From contig CALWXG010000005.1 in the NCBI GenBank assembly GCA_944385435.1, positions 1 to 64,000 of the forward strand: a stretch of 64,000 nt of DNA. The letters are read 5' to 3'. Origin of the DNA: an uncultured Oscillospiraceae bacterium (GTDB taxonomy: Bacteria > Bacillota > Clostridia > Oscillospirales > Oscillospiraceae). Every line of letters starts with the position of its first letter. Position 1 is the stretch's first letter. Position numbers and translations under genes: made by a program. The notes beneath the pieces were generated by a model. It made no database searches and was not told where the DNA came from. It worked only from the letters and a program-made list of their open reading frames with translations. Shown here piece by piece: positions 45,217-53,956 of the stretch.

Positions 45217-47184
45217 ATGAAGCGTAAGATCTTGTCCGCGCTGCTGTCCTGTGCTATGGTCGCCGGCCTTACCTGCGCCCCGGCTTTGGCGGCAGCCCCT
45301 CAGGCGGAAGTCACCGAGATGACCATCGGTGAGAACACCGTCTACGTCTATGCCCCGGAGAGTGATATGGTGGTGTCCTCCACCTGTACCGCCCCCTGCT
45401 TTATTCTCTTCGGCGATGAGGCTTACACAGCCGATACCGCACAGGCGGAAGCGGAGAGCTCCGGCCTGGCTCAGCTGGCGGCCCAGGAAGGCGCCACTGT
45501 GGTTCTGGTCAATCCCCAGGGCGACAGCTGGGCAGACGTTGACACCGCTGTTTATGCCGCACTGATCGGCATGTATTCCAACTCCTCCACCAGCACCTTT
45601 GTCAACGGCATTTCCAATGACGTCAACGCCATGACCGGACAGCAGGAGACCAAGATCCTGGGTGATACCGGCAAAATCTACCTCTACGGCGAAGGCAGCG
45701 GCGCTGATTTTGTGGCTGCGAACTTCATGAAGTCTGTCGTTCTGGACACCACTTATCCCGACGGTGTCACCATTTCCTTTGACCGCACTCCCACCAGCGT
45801 CACCCTGTTCAACCCCGCTGTAATTCCGGAAACCACAGCTCCTGCCGACATCGCAGTTGCCGTGGTCAACGGTCCCGACAACACGCAGGACAGCCTGGAC
45901 GCACTGACTGAAAAAGCAGTGGTGGACACCTCCGCCGTCACCGACGGCATTGACAGCCAGTGGGTTGTGGACCACTACAAGGCCATCTCCGGCGCCTACC
46001 GCCGTCAGGCCGGTTTTATGATCCCTGTCCATGACTGGGCCGCCGAGGGCATCGTTGAAACAGTTGAAAGCTTCACTCTGGCCGACGGCAGCACCGTCAA
46101 CTACGTAACCTATTACGGAAATGACCTGGATGTCACCGACACCTCCAGCGCTGTGCCTCTGGTGCTGATCTTCCACGGCGGCGGCAATACTGCTCTTTAT
46201 GAGGCTCAGGCCTCCGAATGGCCCCTTATCGGCAAAGAATACGGCTTTATCACCGTGGCCGTTGACCTTCACTACCCCAACACCACTGCGGCCCAGACGG
46301 TGGAACTGCTGGACCACCTGAAGAGCGAATACTCCATCGACGCCTCCCGGGTCTATGCCTCCGGCTTCTCCATGGGCTCCATCAAGAGCTGGGATCTCTT
46401 TGAACAGTACCCCACTCTCTTTGCCGGTGTGGCTCCCATGGATGGTTCCAATAACGTGGGCATCGACAGCTACAATCAGCAAGTCGACTACAACACCGAT
46501 GTGGTTATGCCCGTCTTCTATGTGGGCGGCCAGACCTCTCCGCTTCCCGAGCTGGCCAATCAGGATGCCAAGATCCAGGAGCGGATCGCCTATGCCTTCT
46601 CTGTCAACGGCGTGGAGCAGGAATACTCCTACAACGAGGCCGTCAACCCCTGGTGGGGCGTCAACGGTGAAATCAATTACGGTGTAACCGATCAGGTCTA
46701 TTTCACCAACAGCACCCTGAACGTGCATCTGTTCCAGAGCGCGGATGGCCGGTACTATACCGCCCTGGCCGATGCCACCAATCAGAGCCACGAGGTCTAC
46801 GGCCGCAACAGCTGGGCCGCCTGGGATTTCCTCAGTCAGTTCAGCCGCAATGCGGACGGTTCTCTCACCATCTCCGAGGTAACATACTCCCGTCCCTCCG
46901 ATGACGGTTCTGTCACGAATAATTCCTACAACACAGCACCGATTCCTGAAGAACCTGATGTCCCCGATGTTCCGGACACTCCCGAAGAGCCCGAGGATCC
47001 CACCCCTGTGCCGGGTACCATCACCCACACCGTACTTCAGGGTGAGTGCCTGTGGACCATCGCCCGGGATTACCTGGGCTCCGGCACCCTCTGGGAGAAT
47101 ATCTACAACGCCAACCGGGACACCATCTCCAATCCCAACCTGATCTATGTGGGCCAGATCCTGAACATCCCCATGGCTCAGTGA
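45217..47184 (+). CDS. secreted esterase (PHB depolymerase/feruloyl-esterase-like) with LysM domain
   Basis: 655 aa, AGGAGG upstream. Signal peptide (about 1-25, cut near ALAAAP). The N-terminal half (30-250) resembles a degenerate alpha/beta hydrolase (IYLYGEGSGADF near 160). The second half (260-590) is an intact esterase: oxyanion HGGGN near 327, nucleophile Ser385 in SGFSMGS, likely His in QSHEVYG near 525. After a Pro/Glu/Asp linker (580-605), a C-terminal LysM domain (LQGECLWTIARDYLG) should bind peptidoglycan and keep the enzyme on the wall. It probably cleaves esters on polysaccharides; the substrate is not known. It lacks the stalk module of the next three genes. Confidence 0.85.
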   Translation: MKRKILSALLSCAMVAGLTCAPALAAAPQAEVTEMTIGENTVYVYAPESDMVVSSTCTAPCFILFGDEAYTADTAQAEAESSGLAQLAAQEGATVVLVNPQGDSWADVDTAVYAALIGMYSNSSTSTFVNGISNDVNAMTGQQETKILGDTGKIYLYGEGSGADFVAANFMKSVVLDTTYPDGVTISFDRTPTSVTLFNPAVIPETTAPADIAVAVVNGPDNTQDSLDALTEKAVVDTSAVTDGIDSQWVVDHYKAISGAYRRQAGFMIPVHDWAAEGIVETVESFTLADGSTVNYVTYYGNDLDVTDTSSAVPLVLIFHGGGNTALYEAQASEWPLIGKEYGFITVAVDLHYPNTTAAQTVELLDHLKSEYSIDASRVYASGFSMGSIKSWDLFEQYPTLFAGVAPMDGSNNVGIDSYNQQVDYNTDVVMPVFYVGGQTSPLPELANQDAKIQERIAYAFSVNGVEQEYSYNEAVNPWWGVNGEINYGVTDQVYFTNSTLNVHLFQSADGRYYTALADATNQSHEVYGRNSWAAWDFLSQFSRNADGSLTISEVTYSRPSDDGSVTNNSYNTAPIPEEPDVPDVPDTPEEPEDPTPVPGTITHTVLQGECLWTIARDYLGSGTLWENIYNANRDTISNPNLIYVGQILNIPMAQ

Positions 47185-47268
47185 CAACCTCGCGGCCTGC
47201 AGGCAGCTGACTTCATCCTGACCGCGGACAGAAATCAGCTGTGCTGCTTACCCATACCACCTCATCCT

Positions 47269-47313
47269 GGAAACCCCTCCTGCGCAAAACGCAGGAGGGG
47301 TTTCCGTCTTTTC
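47269..47313 (+). terminator. terminator after the LysM esterase gene
   Basis: Perfect 16-bp stem GGAAACCCCTCCTGCG (47269-47284) with 47290-47305, CAAAA loop, then GTCTTTTCC. Confidence 0.92.
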
Positions 47314-47348
47314 CTACAAAAAAAGCAAGCTGCTTTTGATGACCGATT

Positions 47349-47413
47349 ATGTTAAACAGTACACTTCTTTTTCAATTGCGTTACCCCCCCCCCCCGTTGT
47401 ATACTGTGCACAG
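47349..47413 (+). promoter_or_regulatory. promoter of the GH43 gene with a 12-C spacer tract
   Basis: ATGTTAA (47349-47355), -35 TTGCGT (47376-47381), an 18-nt spacer that includes twelve consecutive C (47384-47395), -10 TATACT (47400-47405) and the palindrome CTGTGCACAG (47404-47413) at the expected start site. The homologous promoter of the DUF1593 gene has only CCCACTC there. Leader about 135 nt. Confidence 0.7.
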
Positions 47414-47546
47414 ATATAGCCGCTGCAGTCTGTCGTTTTTGTCAGTTTTACGCATGGTATAGGGTACTGCTCTCCGCAGAGTTTGAAGCGGGCTACTGAA
47501 ACGAAAACACAGAATGGCGGCAGAGAAGAAAAAGGAGGTAAACTGT

Positions 47547-49475
47547 ATGAAGAGAAAGCTTGTGTCCATCCTGCTCGTCATCGCGCTGTGCATGGGTCTG
47601 GCGGGGACTGCCCTGGCCGTCACCCTGACCGTCACCAGCGATCCGTCCATCAAGGTCGTAAAAGACGGCGAGGAAATCTCCCTGGAAAACGTCAACGGAA
47701 CCCCAGTTGATCCCTTCAACCTGGATGGGACCATCTATCTGCCCATCCGCGCCATCTCCGAGGCCCTGGGCTTTGATGTGGACTGGCAGCGGGACGGCAA
47801 TCAGGTGATCCTCACTTCCAACTGTCCCACCACGCCCGCCGAGACCGAACCTGCCGAGCAGGAGTTCCTGGTTCCCCAGTCCCAGGCCCAGACCTACATC
47901 AACCCCCTGCCCCTGGACTACCAGATGTCCTCTAGTGAGAACAAGGGCGTTGTCTCTGAAAACCCGTTCATGATCGGCCAGATGATTGGCAATGTGGCCA
48001 TTCCCAACGATCCGCTGGAGAAGATCACCCATATGCGTTTCCAGGATATGTTCCGGGGCACCGCCTCCTACCTGACAGAGAACGACACCCGCTCTTCCGC
48101 CGACCCTGCGGCCTTCTACTACAATGACACCTGGTACATCTATGGTTCCAACGGCTCCATGTGGAAGTCCGCCGATTTCGTCAACTGGGAATTCTATGAT
48201 CTCAGCTACGTTTATGGCATGGCTCCCAGCATTGCTGTGCGCACCGATGAGAACGGCAAGGACACCTTCTACCTGGCCGGTAACGGCACCCACCTGTGGA
48301 GTGCCGACAGCCCCGAGGGCCCCTTCACCGACCTGGGTGAATTCACCTACAACGGCAAGAGCTTCGTGGACAATCTGGAGGACGGCATCGTTATCACCAA
48401 GAACAACGACGTGAACATCTTTGTGGACGATGACGGCCGGATGTACCTGTACTGGGGCATGGGTCCCTACATCATGGGCGCTGAGATGAACGTGGACAAC
48501 CCCACCGAGCTCATCACCGAGCCCAAGATCATCATCGAGTACGACAACAGCTACAAGTGGCAGAACTTCGGCCAGAACCACCAAGACTATGAGAACGGCT
48601 TCCCCGAGGGCGCCTGGATGGTGAAGATCGACGGCACCTACTACCTGACTTGGGCCACCTCCGGCACCCAGTATGACTCCTACACCATGGGCTGCTATCA
48701 GTCCACCACCGGCCCGCTGGACGGCTTCGAGCTCCAGGAGAAGGAGATCATCAACCAGACCGATTCCACCACTGGCGCGGTGCGCGGCGGCGGCCACGGC
48801 TCCATCGTGGTCGGCCCCAACGACACCCTGTGGTGCTTCTACACCGTAAACGTGGGCTATGAGGGCGACATGGAGCGCATGATCGGCTGCGATCCCGCCA
48901 TGATCGACTCTCAGGGCAACCTGGTGGTACCCCACCTGTCCGAACTGCCCCAGTACGTTCCCGGTACGCTGGCCAACCCCGCTGAGGGCAATGAGTGCCG
49001 GGACGACCTGCTGACCCTGAAGCAGGGCTACGCCATCTCCAGCTACGCCGAGGGCCGTCACCCTGTGTACGCCAACGACGACTCCGGCATTACCTGGTGG
49101 CAGCCCGCCGACGACGACGAGGAGCCCTTCTATCTGGTCTCCTTCAAGGGCAACTACAATGTGGATTCCTTCCGCATCCTGTGGAAGGAGATCAACAAGG
49201 ACCGCTCTGAGGTCCGCACAGAGCCCGCCTACATCAACTACAAGGTGGAGGTCTTCAACGGCACCAGCGATCCCACTGATCCTGCCAACGCCGACTGCTG
49301 GACCACCCTGTATGAGAAGACGGACAGCAGCGACACCAACACGGTTCAGTATTTCCGTACGGATGAGCCCATCCTGGGGCAGTTTGTCAAGATTACCATT
49401 ACCGACTGGTCTGATAACATCTATCCCGGCCTGGTAGAGTTCAGCGTCTTTGGCAACAGCATTGCCAAACCCTGA
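47547..49475 (+). CDS. secreted GH43 family glycosidase with N-terminal stalk domain
   Basis: 642 aa; AAAGGAGG upstream. Signal peptide 1-24 (AGTALA), then a 70-residue stalk/copper-amine-oxidase-N-like domain (25-95) with VKDGEEISLENVNGTPV and YLPIRAISEALGF. A five-bladed GH43-like domain spans about 120-470: general base Asp186 in SADPAAFYYNDTWYIYGS, and later ENGFPEGAWMVKIDGTYYLTW containing a likely catalytic Glu. The last 150 residues look like a galactose-binding F5/8-type beta sandwich. It likely releases arabinose or xylose from plant glycans. First of three genes with the same N-terminal module. Confidence 0.87.
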   Translation: MKRKLVSILLVIALCMGLAGTALAVTLTVTSDPSIKVVKDGEEISLENVNGTPVDPFNLDGTIYLPIRAISEALGFDVDWQRDGNQVILTSNCPTTPAETEPAEQEFLVPQSQAQTYINPLPLDYQMSSSENKGVVSENPFMIGQMIGNVAIPNDPLEKITHMRFQDMFRGTASYLTENDTRSSADPAAFYYNDTWYIYGSNGSMWKSADFVNWEFYDLSYVYGMAPSIAVRTDENGKDTFYLAGNGTHLWSADSPEGPFTDLGEFTYNGKSFVDNLEDGIVITKNNDVNIFVDDDGRMYLYWGMGPYIMGAEMNVDNPTELITEPKIIIEYDNSYKWQNFGQNHQDYENGFPEGAWMVKIDGTYYLTWATSGTQYDSYTMGCYQSTTGPLDGFELQEKEIINQTDSTTGAVRGGGHGSIVVGPNDTLWCFYTVNVGYEGDMERMIGCDPAMIDSQGNLVVPHLSELPQYVPGTLANPAEGNECRDDLLTLKQGYAISSYAEGRHPVYANDDSGITWWQPADDDEEPFYLVSFKGNYNVDSFRILWKEINKDRSEVRTEPAYINYKVEVFNGTSDPTDPANADCWTTLYEKTDSSDTNTVQYFRTDEPILGQFVKITITDWSDNIYPGLVEFSVFGNSIAKP

Positions 49476-49547
49476 TCTGCTACCACATTGTCTGATCTGA
49501 ATTCACGAACCGCTGTCATTTGACAGTCCCTATACCACCTTCTTCTT

Positions 49548-49593
49548 GCGGAACTCCCGGTGCGCTGCGGCGCACCGGGAGTTCCGCCTTTTA
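49548..49593 (+). terminator. terminator after the GH43 gene
   Basis: 18-bp stem (49548-49565 with 49570-49587, around GGAACTCCCGG), then CTTTTATT. The sequence TATACCACCTTCTTCTTGC just before it also precedes the terminator of the next gene, so the terminator regions are duplicated too. Confidence 0.92.
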
Positions 49594-49608
49594 TTTCCAG
49601 ACCATTTG

Positions 49609-49667
49609 TGTTAAATTGCACACGTTTTTCTTTATTGTATTACCCACTCGTTGTATACTGTGCACAG
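49609..49667 (+). promoter_or_regulatory. promoter of the DUF1593 gene, paralogous to the GH43 promoter
   Basis: TGTTAA (49609-49614), TTGTAT (49635-49640), -10 TATACT (49654-49659), palindrome CTGTGCACAG (49658-49667). The spacer between the TTGTAT and the -10 is only 13 nt, against 18 in the GH43 copy, so the -35 would not be well placed here. Downstream leaders are similar, including a shared ATGGTATAGGGT. Confidence 0.6.
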
Positions 49668-49799
49668 AAACAACCGCCGCATTCTGGCGTTTTCGTTAAT
49701 TTGCACATGGTATAGGGTGCATCTGCCGGCATAACTCGGGCCGGATCACAAAAGCGAAAATACAGATAAGCGGTAGAGAAGAAAAAGGAGGTAAACTGT

Positions 49800-51641
49800 A
49801 TGAAGAGAAAGCTTGTGTCCGTCCTGCTCGTCTTAGCACTGTGTCTGGGCCTGGCTGGGACCGCGATGGCTGTCACCCTGACCGTTACCAGCGATCCGTC
49901 CATCAAGGTTGTGAAGGACGGTGAGGAAATTTCCCTGGAAAATGTCAACGGAACTCCGGTGAATCCCTTCAACCTGGACGGGACTATCTACCTGCCCATC
50001 CGTGCGATCTCCGAGGCCTTGGGCTTCGACGTAGAGTGGGAGCGGGACGGCAATCAGGTGATCCTAAACTCTGGCAGCGCAAGCGAAGACCCCAGCGGTC
50101 CTGTCGCGTCCACTCCCGTGGTGGATAAAAGCACTCAGCCCCGGGTCATCATCACCACCGATGTTGAAGTTGACGACATGAACGGCATCCTGCTCAGCCT
50201 GCTGTTCTCCTCCGATTACGACCTGGCAGGTATTGTTTGGACCGCCGGCCAACACCATTTCAGCGGCAACGGAACAGAGACTTTTGCCGAGGCTGCCGCT
50301 CAGTACCCCACCCTCTTTGCCGACGGTGTGCGGGTCCCGGATCCGAGCAAGGGCGAGGAGACCTATCCCCTCAAATGCGAGGCCACCACTGCCGGAGGTG
50401 CGGTTGAGAACCCCGGTCAGCTCATGGAATTCCGTCCCGCGGATCCCACTTTCCTGGAGCGTGCCATCGACGTTTGGTATCGTGCTGACTACGAGTACCT
50501 CAGCCAGAACAACCCCAACTACCCCACTCCTGACGAACTGCTGAGCATCACCAAGACCGGCAACGTCACGTTTGAAGGCGACTACCGTGAGGATACTGAC
50601 GGTTCCAATCTGATTAAGGAATGCATCCTGGACGATGATCCCCGCCCGCTGTATATTCAGCACTGGGGCGGCATCAATACCACGGTCCGCGCCCTGTACA
50701 GCATCTACGAGGAATATCATGACACCGAGCAGTGGCCCGAAATTCAGGCAAAAGTGGTGGACAAGGTCCGCATCAGCGGCAATGGTGAGGACAACTGCCG
50801 CGCCTACAGTAAGATCGATGAAATGTACCCCGGTCTGAAGGACAGTGACTGGACCGGCTTCGGCGGCTTTACCAACTACTTTGCCATCTACGATGCTCCC
50901 GATGAACTGAAACCCTACTACCACGCCGAATGGCTGACCGACGCCTTCAAATTCGATCACGGCCGGCTCATGGAACACTTCCTGCTGATGGGCGACGGCC
51001 AGGTGATTTACGGCGATCCGTTCTGCTACCAGTACGGTCTGGTCAACTACATTGACTGGGCCCAGTGCGCCGAAGAAGGCTGGGCAAATCCGATGATCGG
51101 TCAGGAAGGCGGTCTGGACTTCTTCCCCCTGGGCCAGCGCTCTGCGTATGATACGTACGACTGGTGCGGCTGCCAATTCGGAATGAATGCGTACGTGGAT
51201 CTGGGGCTGCGCCAAGGCATCACCAATTCTAACAACCATTACGTGGAAGTTCTGTTTGAGGAACTGGCTGCCCGGGCCGACTGGGCCGTCTCGGATCCCG
51301 CAGACTGCAACCACGCCCCCGTCATCACCACACTGCCTCAGGATGTCACTGCCCGCGCAGGCGAAAGCGTCACTCTGTCCGCTGCCGCCGCTGATCCTGA
51401 CGGCGACGCCCTCAACGTCACATGGTGGGTGCCTGAAAACGCCTGCACCTATCAGGGTGCTCCCATTGACGGCAATGCCCCCGAATGGCAGATCTCCAGT
51501 CCCAACGCCATGTCCACCCAGTTTACCGTACCCGCCGACGCACAGTCCGGCGACAGCTTCGTGGTAAACCTGGAGGTACAGGATACCGACAGCGAGCGGC
51601 CTATGACCCGCTTTGCTCAGGTTATCATCACGGTGGCGTGA
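49800..51641 (+). CDS. secreted DUF1593 (nucleoside-hydrolase-like) protein with stalk domain
   Basis: 613 aa; the same AAAGGAGGTAAACTGT before the ATG as the GH43 gene. Signal peptide 1-24, stalk domain 25-92 nearly identical to its neighbours. A DUF1593 domain follows (about 112-500), starting PRVIITTDVEVDDMNGI; the Asp cluster (D121, D125, D126) matches the Ca-binding DxxxDD of inosine-uridine nucleoside hydrolases. The C-terminal 105 residues look like an Ig-like/cadherin sandwich (LPQDVTARAGESVTLSA). In this family the substrate is unknown; glycan binding or cleavage has been suggested. Confidence 0.85.
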   Translation: MKRKLVSVLLVLALCLGLAGTAMAVTLTVTSDPSIKVVKDGEEISLENVNGTPVNPFNLDGTIYLPIRAISEALGFDVEWERDGNQVILNSGSASEDPSGPVASTPVVDKSTQPRVIITTDVEVDDMNGILLSLLFSSDYDLAGIVWTAGQHHFSGNGTETFAEAAAQYPTLFADGVRVPDPSKGEETYPLKCEATTAGGAVENPGQLMEFRPADPTFLERAIDVWYRADYEYLSQNNPNYPTPDELLSITKTGNVTFEGDYREDTDGSNLIKECILDDDPRPLYIQHWGGINTTVRALYSIYEEYHDTEQWPEIQAKVVDKVRISGNGEDNCRAYSKIDEMYPGLKDSDWTGFGGFTNYFAIYDAPDELKPYYHAEWLTDAFKFDHGRLMEHFLLMGDGQVIYGDPFCYQYGLVNYIDWAQCAEEGWANPMIGQEGGLDFFPLGQRSAYDTYDWCGCQFGMNAYVDLGLRQGITNSNNHYVEVLFEELAARADWAVSDPADCNHAPVITTLPQDVTARAGESVTLSAAAADPDGDALNVTWWVPENACTYQGAPIDGNAPEWQISSPNAMSTQFTVPADAQSGDSFVVNLEVQDTDSERPMTRFAQVIITVA

Positions 51642-51675
51642 TCTTTGCTTACCCCTATACCACCTTCTTCTTGCA

Positions 51676-51709
51676 GAACTCCCGGCGTGCCCAGGCTCGC
51701 CGGGAGTTC
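51676..51709 (+). terminator. terminator-like hairpin after the DUF1593 gene
   Basis: 12-bp stem GAACTCCCGGCG (51676-51687) with 51698-51709, followed by CATATATTC rather than a T-run. Paralogous to the terminator at 49548. Confidence 0.8.
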
Positions 51710-51738
51710 CATATATTCCCGGTCCCTCATCACCGAAA

Positions 51739-51800
51739 ATGTTAAGGAATAGACCGTTTTGTCTATGTGCTTGTTCCAGCCCAAGATTGTAGAATATAAA
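51739..51800 (+). promoter_or_regulatory. promoter of the stalk-carboxylesterase gene
   Basis: ATGTTAA (51739-51745), -35 TTGTTC (51771-51776), 18-nt spacer, -10 TATAAA (51795-51800). This copy lacks the CTGTGCACAG palindrome; its leader is also unlike those of the other two stalk genes until the ribosome site. Confidence 0.6.
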
Positions 51801-51964
51801 TATGTTCACCCCTTGCCTTAATTCTATTTTCGTTGATTTTGCTCATCTCTCCATTGCTTTCTGACGCTTTCCCACGTAACAGCATTTGGCCGTGAGCAGC
51901 CGTACGATTTTGGCATTATCCGCGGGGGGCATCGTGAACACCAGAAGAAGGAGGTATATTAATT

Positions 51965-53767
51965 ATGAAGAGAAAGCTCGTATCCATCCTGCTCATTGTT
52001 GCACTGTGTATGGGGCTGGCCGGGACTGCTTTGGCTGTCACCCTGACCATCACCAGCGACCCCACCATCACCGTGGTCAAAGATGGTGAGAAAATCTCCC
52101 TAGAAAATGTCAACGGAACCCCAGTGGATCCCTTCAACCTGGACGGAACCATTTACCTTCCCATCCGCGCCATCTCCGAAGCCCTGGGCTTTGACGTGGA
52201 GTGGAAGCGGGACGGTAACCAGGTGATTCTCACTTCCGGCGAAGCGGAAGAGGACCCCACCGGCGTGGCCTATGCGGAAACCACCACCGGTGAAATTCTG
52301 GGCTATACCATGGAGGGCGTCAGCTACTTCTACGGCATTCCCTACGCCAAGGCCGAGCGGTTCCATATGCCCGAAGCCGCAGATTCCTGGACCGGCATTA
52401 AGCCCTGCATGATGCCCGGTGAAGTCGCTCCTCAGAACAAGACCACCATGGAGATGTTCGATGCGTTCCACTACTCCAACGAGATGGTGGAAAACGAAGA
52501 CACCATGCTTAACCTGAACGTGATGACCGCCAATCTGAACGGCACGGAAGAAAAGCCCGTCATCGTGTGGCTCCACGGCGGCGGCATGACCACCGGTTCC
52601 TCCCTGGAGAAGACCTTCTATGACGGCGGCAATCTGGCCGACTACGGCGATGTGGTCTTCGTCAGCATCAACCACCGTCTCAACGCCCTGGGCTTCCTGG
52701 ACCTGTCCGCCTACGGCGAAGAGTATAAGTACTCCGGCAATGCGGGCATGGCCGACATCGTGTTCGCTCTGGAGTGGGTTCAGGACAACATCGAAAACTT
52801 TGGCGGCGATCCCGACAATGTGACCATCGTCGGTCAGTCCGGCGGCGGCACCAAGGTCACCACTCTGATGGGCATGCCTGCCGCTCAGGGTCTGTTTGAC
52901 AAGGCCGTTGCCATCTCCGGCGGCTCTGCTGAGATCACCCGCACCACTGAGCAGGCCCAGGCCGAGACCGAGAAGGTTCTGGACATCCTGGGCATTACCG
53001 CAGAGAACATCAAGGACATCGAGACCATCGACTACCGTGTGCTCTACGATGCTTGCACCGAAGTCGGCGTGAACTACGGCCCTGTGGTGGACGGCGACTA
53101 CTACCCCACCGGCACCTATGAGATGTCCAAGGACATTCCGTTCATGTGCGGCAACGTGCTGGGCGAGTTCTCCACCAACTTCGGCAATCTGATCATTCCC
53201 GCCATGACCAGCAGCAAAGAGGCCATTGAAAGCGCTCTGCTGCCCAACATCACCGAGGCCGACGTGCTGGAGCGTCTGACCCAGACCTACGAGGGCGACG
53301 CTGAAAAAGCCGCCGCCGTGGTCGCAGCGTTCAAGGAAGCCTATCCCGACCACGCCATCGGCGAGGTTCTCTTCATCAACAACCGCGCTGCCGGTATGTC
53401 TGCCATGCCTCTGGCTGAGGCCATGGAGAGCTACGGCGGCACCGTGTATCAGTACATCCAGGCCGCCCCTTATCCCATGTTTGATGGCATCGTGCCCATT
53501 CATACCGCCGGCGATGTGCCTCTGTGGTTCCACAATGTGGAGATGATCCCCGGTTGGGTCAACGGCGACACCGCCACCTTCAACCGCATCTCTGACGAGA
53601 TGGCCGGCGCTCTGGCCGCCTTTGCCTGGACCGGCGATCCCAGCGGAAACGGTCTGGACTGGTCTGAGTGGACTTCCGACGGCGACGGCATCATGGTCTT
53701 CGACCTGGCCGAAAGCACCATGCGTTATCATCACGAGGACAATCTGTTCGCCGCAATGCTGTCCTGA
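51965..53767 (+). CDS. secreted type-B carboxylesterase with stalk domain
   Basis: 600 aa; AGGAGG upstream. Signal peptide 1-24 and stalk domain 25-92 as in the previous two genes, then a type-B carboxylesterase (about 100-595): GVSYFYGIPYAKAERF, oxyanion loop VWLHGGGM, nucleophile Ser292 in GQSGGG (usually GESAGG), and a His in IHTAGDVPLWF near 515. Several insertions normally found in large esterases are missing. A Glu/Asp acid is likely in GEFSTNFG near 393. It may remove acetyl or aryl esters from glycans. Third member of the stalk cassette family. Confidence 0.88.
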   Translation: MKRKLVSILLIVALCMGLAGTALAVTLTITSDPTITVVKDGEKISLENVNGTPVDPFNLDGTIYLPIRAISEALGFDVEWKRDGNQVILTSGEAEEDPTGVAYAETTTGEILGYTMEGVSYFYGIPYAKAERFHMPEAADSWTGIKPCMMPGEVAPQNKTTMEMFDAFHYSNEMVENEDTMLNLNVMTANLNGTEEKPVIVWLHGGGMTTGSSLEKTFYDGGNLADYGDVVFVSINHRLNALGFLDLSAYGEEYKYSGNAGMADIVFALEWVQDNIENFGGDPDNVTIVGQSGGGTKVTTLMGMPAAQGLFDKAVAISGGSAEITRTTEQAQAETEKVLDILGITAENIKDIETIDYRVLYDACTEVGVNYGPVVDGDYYPTGTYEMSKDIPFMCGNVLGEFSTNFGNLIIPAMTSSKEAIESALLPNITEADVLERLTQTYEGDAEKAAAVVAAFKEAYPDHAIGEVLFINNRAAGMSAMPLAEAMESYGGTVYQYIQAAPYPMFDGIVPIHTAGDVPLWFHNVEMIPGWVNGDTATFNRISDEMAGALAAFAWTGDPSGNGLDWSEWTSDGDGIMVFDLAESTMRYHHEDNLFAAMLS

Positions 53768-53825
53768 TCCCTCCGCATTTTCTCAAGCCTGTCACATAGG
53801 CGTGTGTTCTTCTTACCCTCCTCTT

Positions 53826-53859
53826 GAGCGCCCGGGCAATCCCCTTTGCCCGGGCGCTC
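53826..53859 (+). terminator. terminator after the carboxylesterase gene
   Basis: 14-bp stem GAGCGCCCGGGCAA (53826-53839) with 53846-53859; no clear T-run, but very strong. Confidence 0.8.
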
Positions 53860-53956
53860 GCCCTGTCTGTGTGAAAACCCGGCTTTACATTTTCCTCTGA
53901 TCCGGGTAAAATAACCTCAAATCATCCATTGATCCATCTTGATTGGAGGAGTCTCT

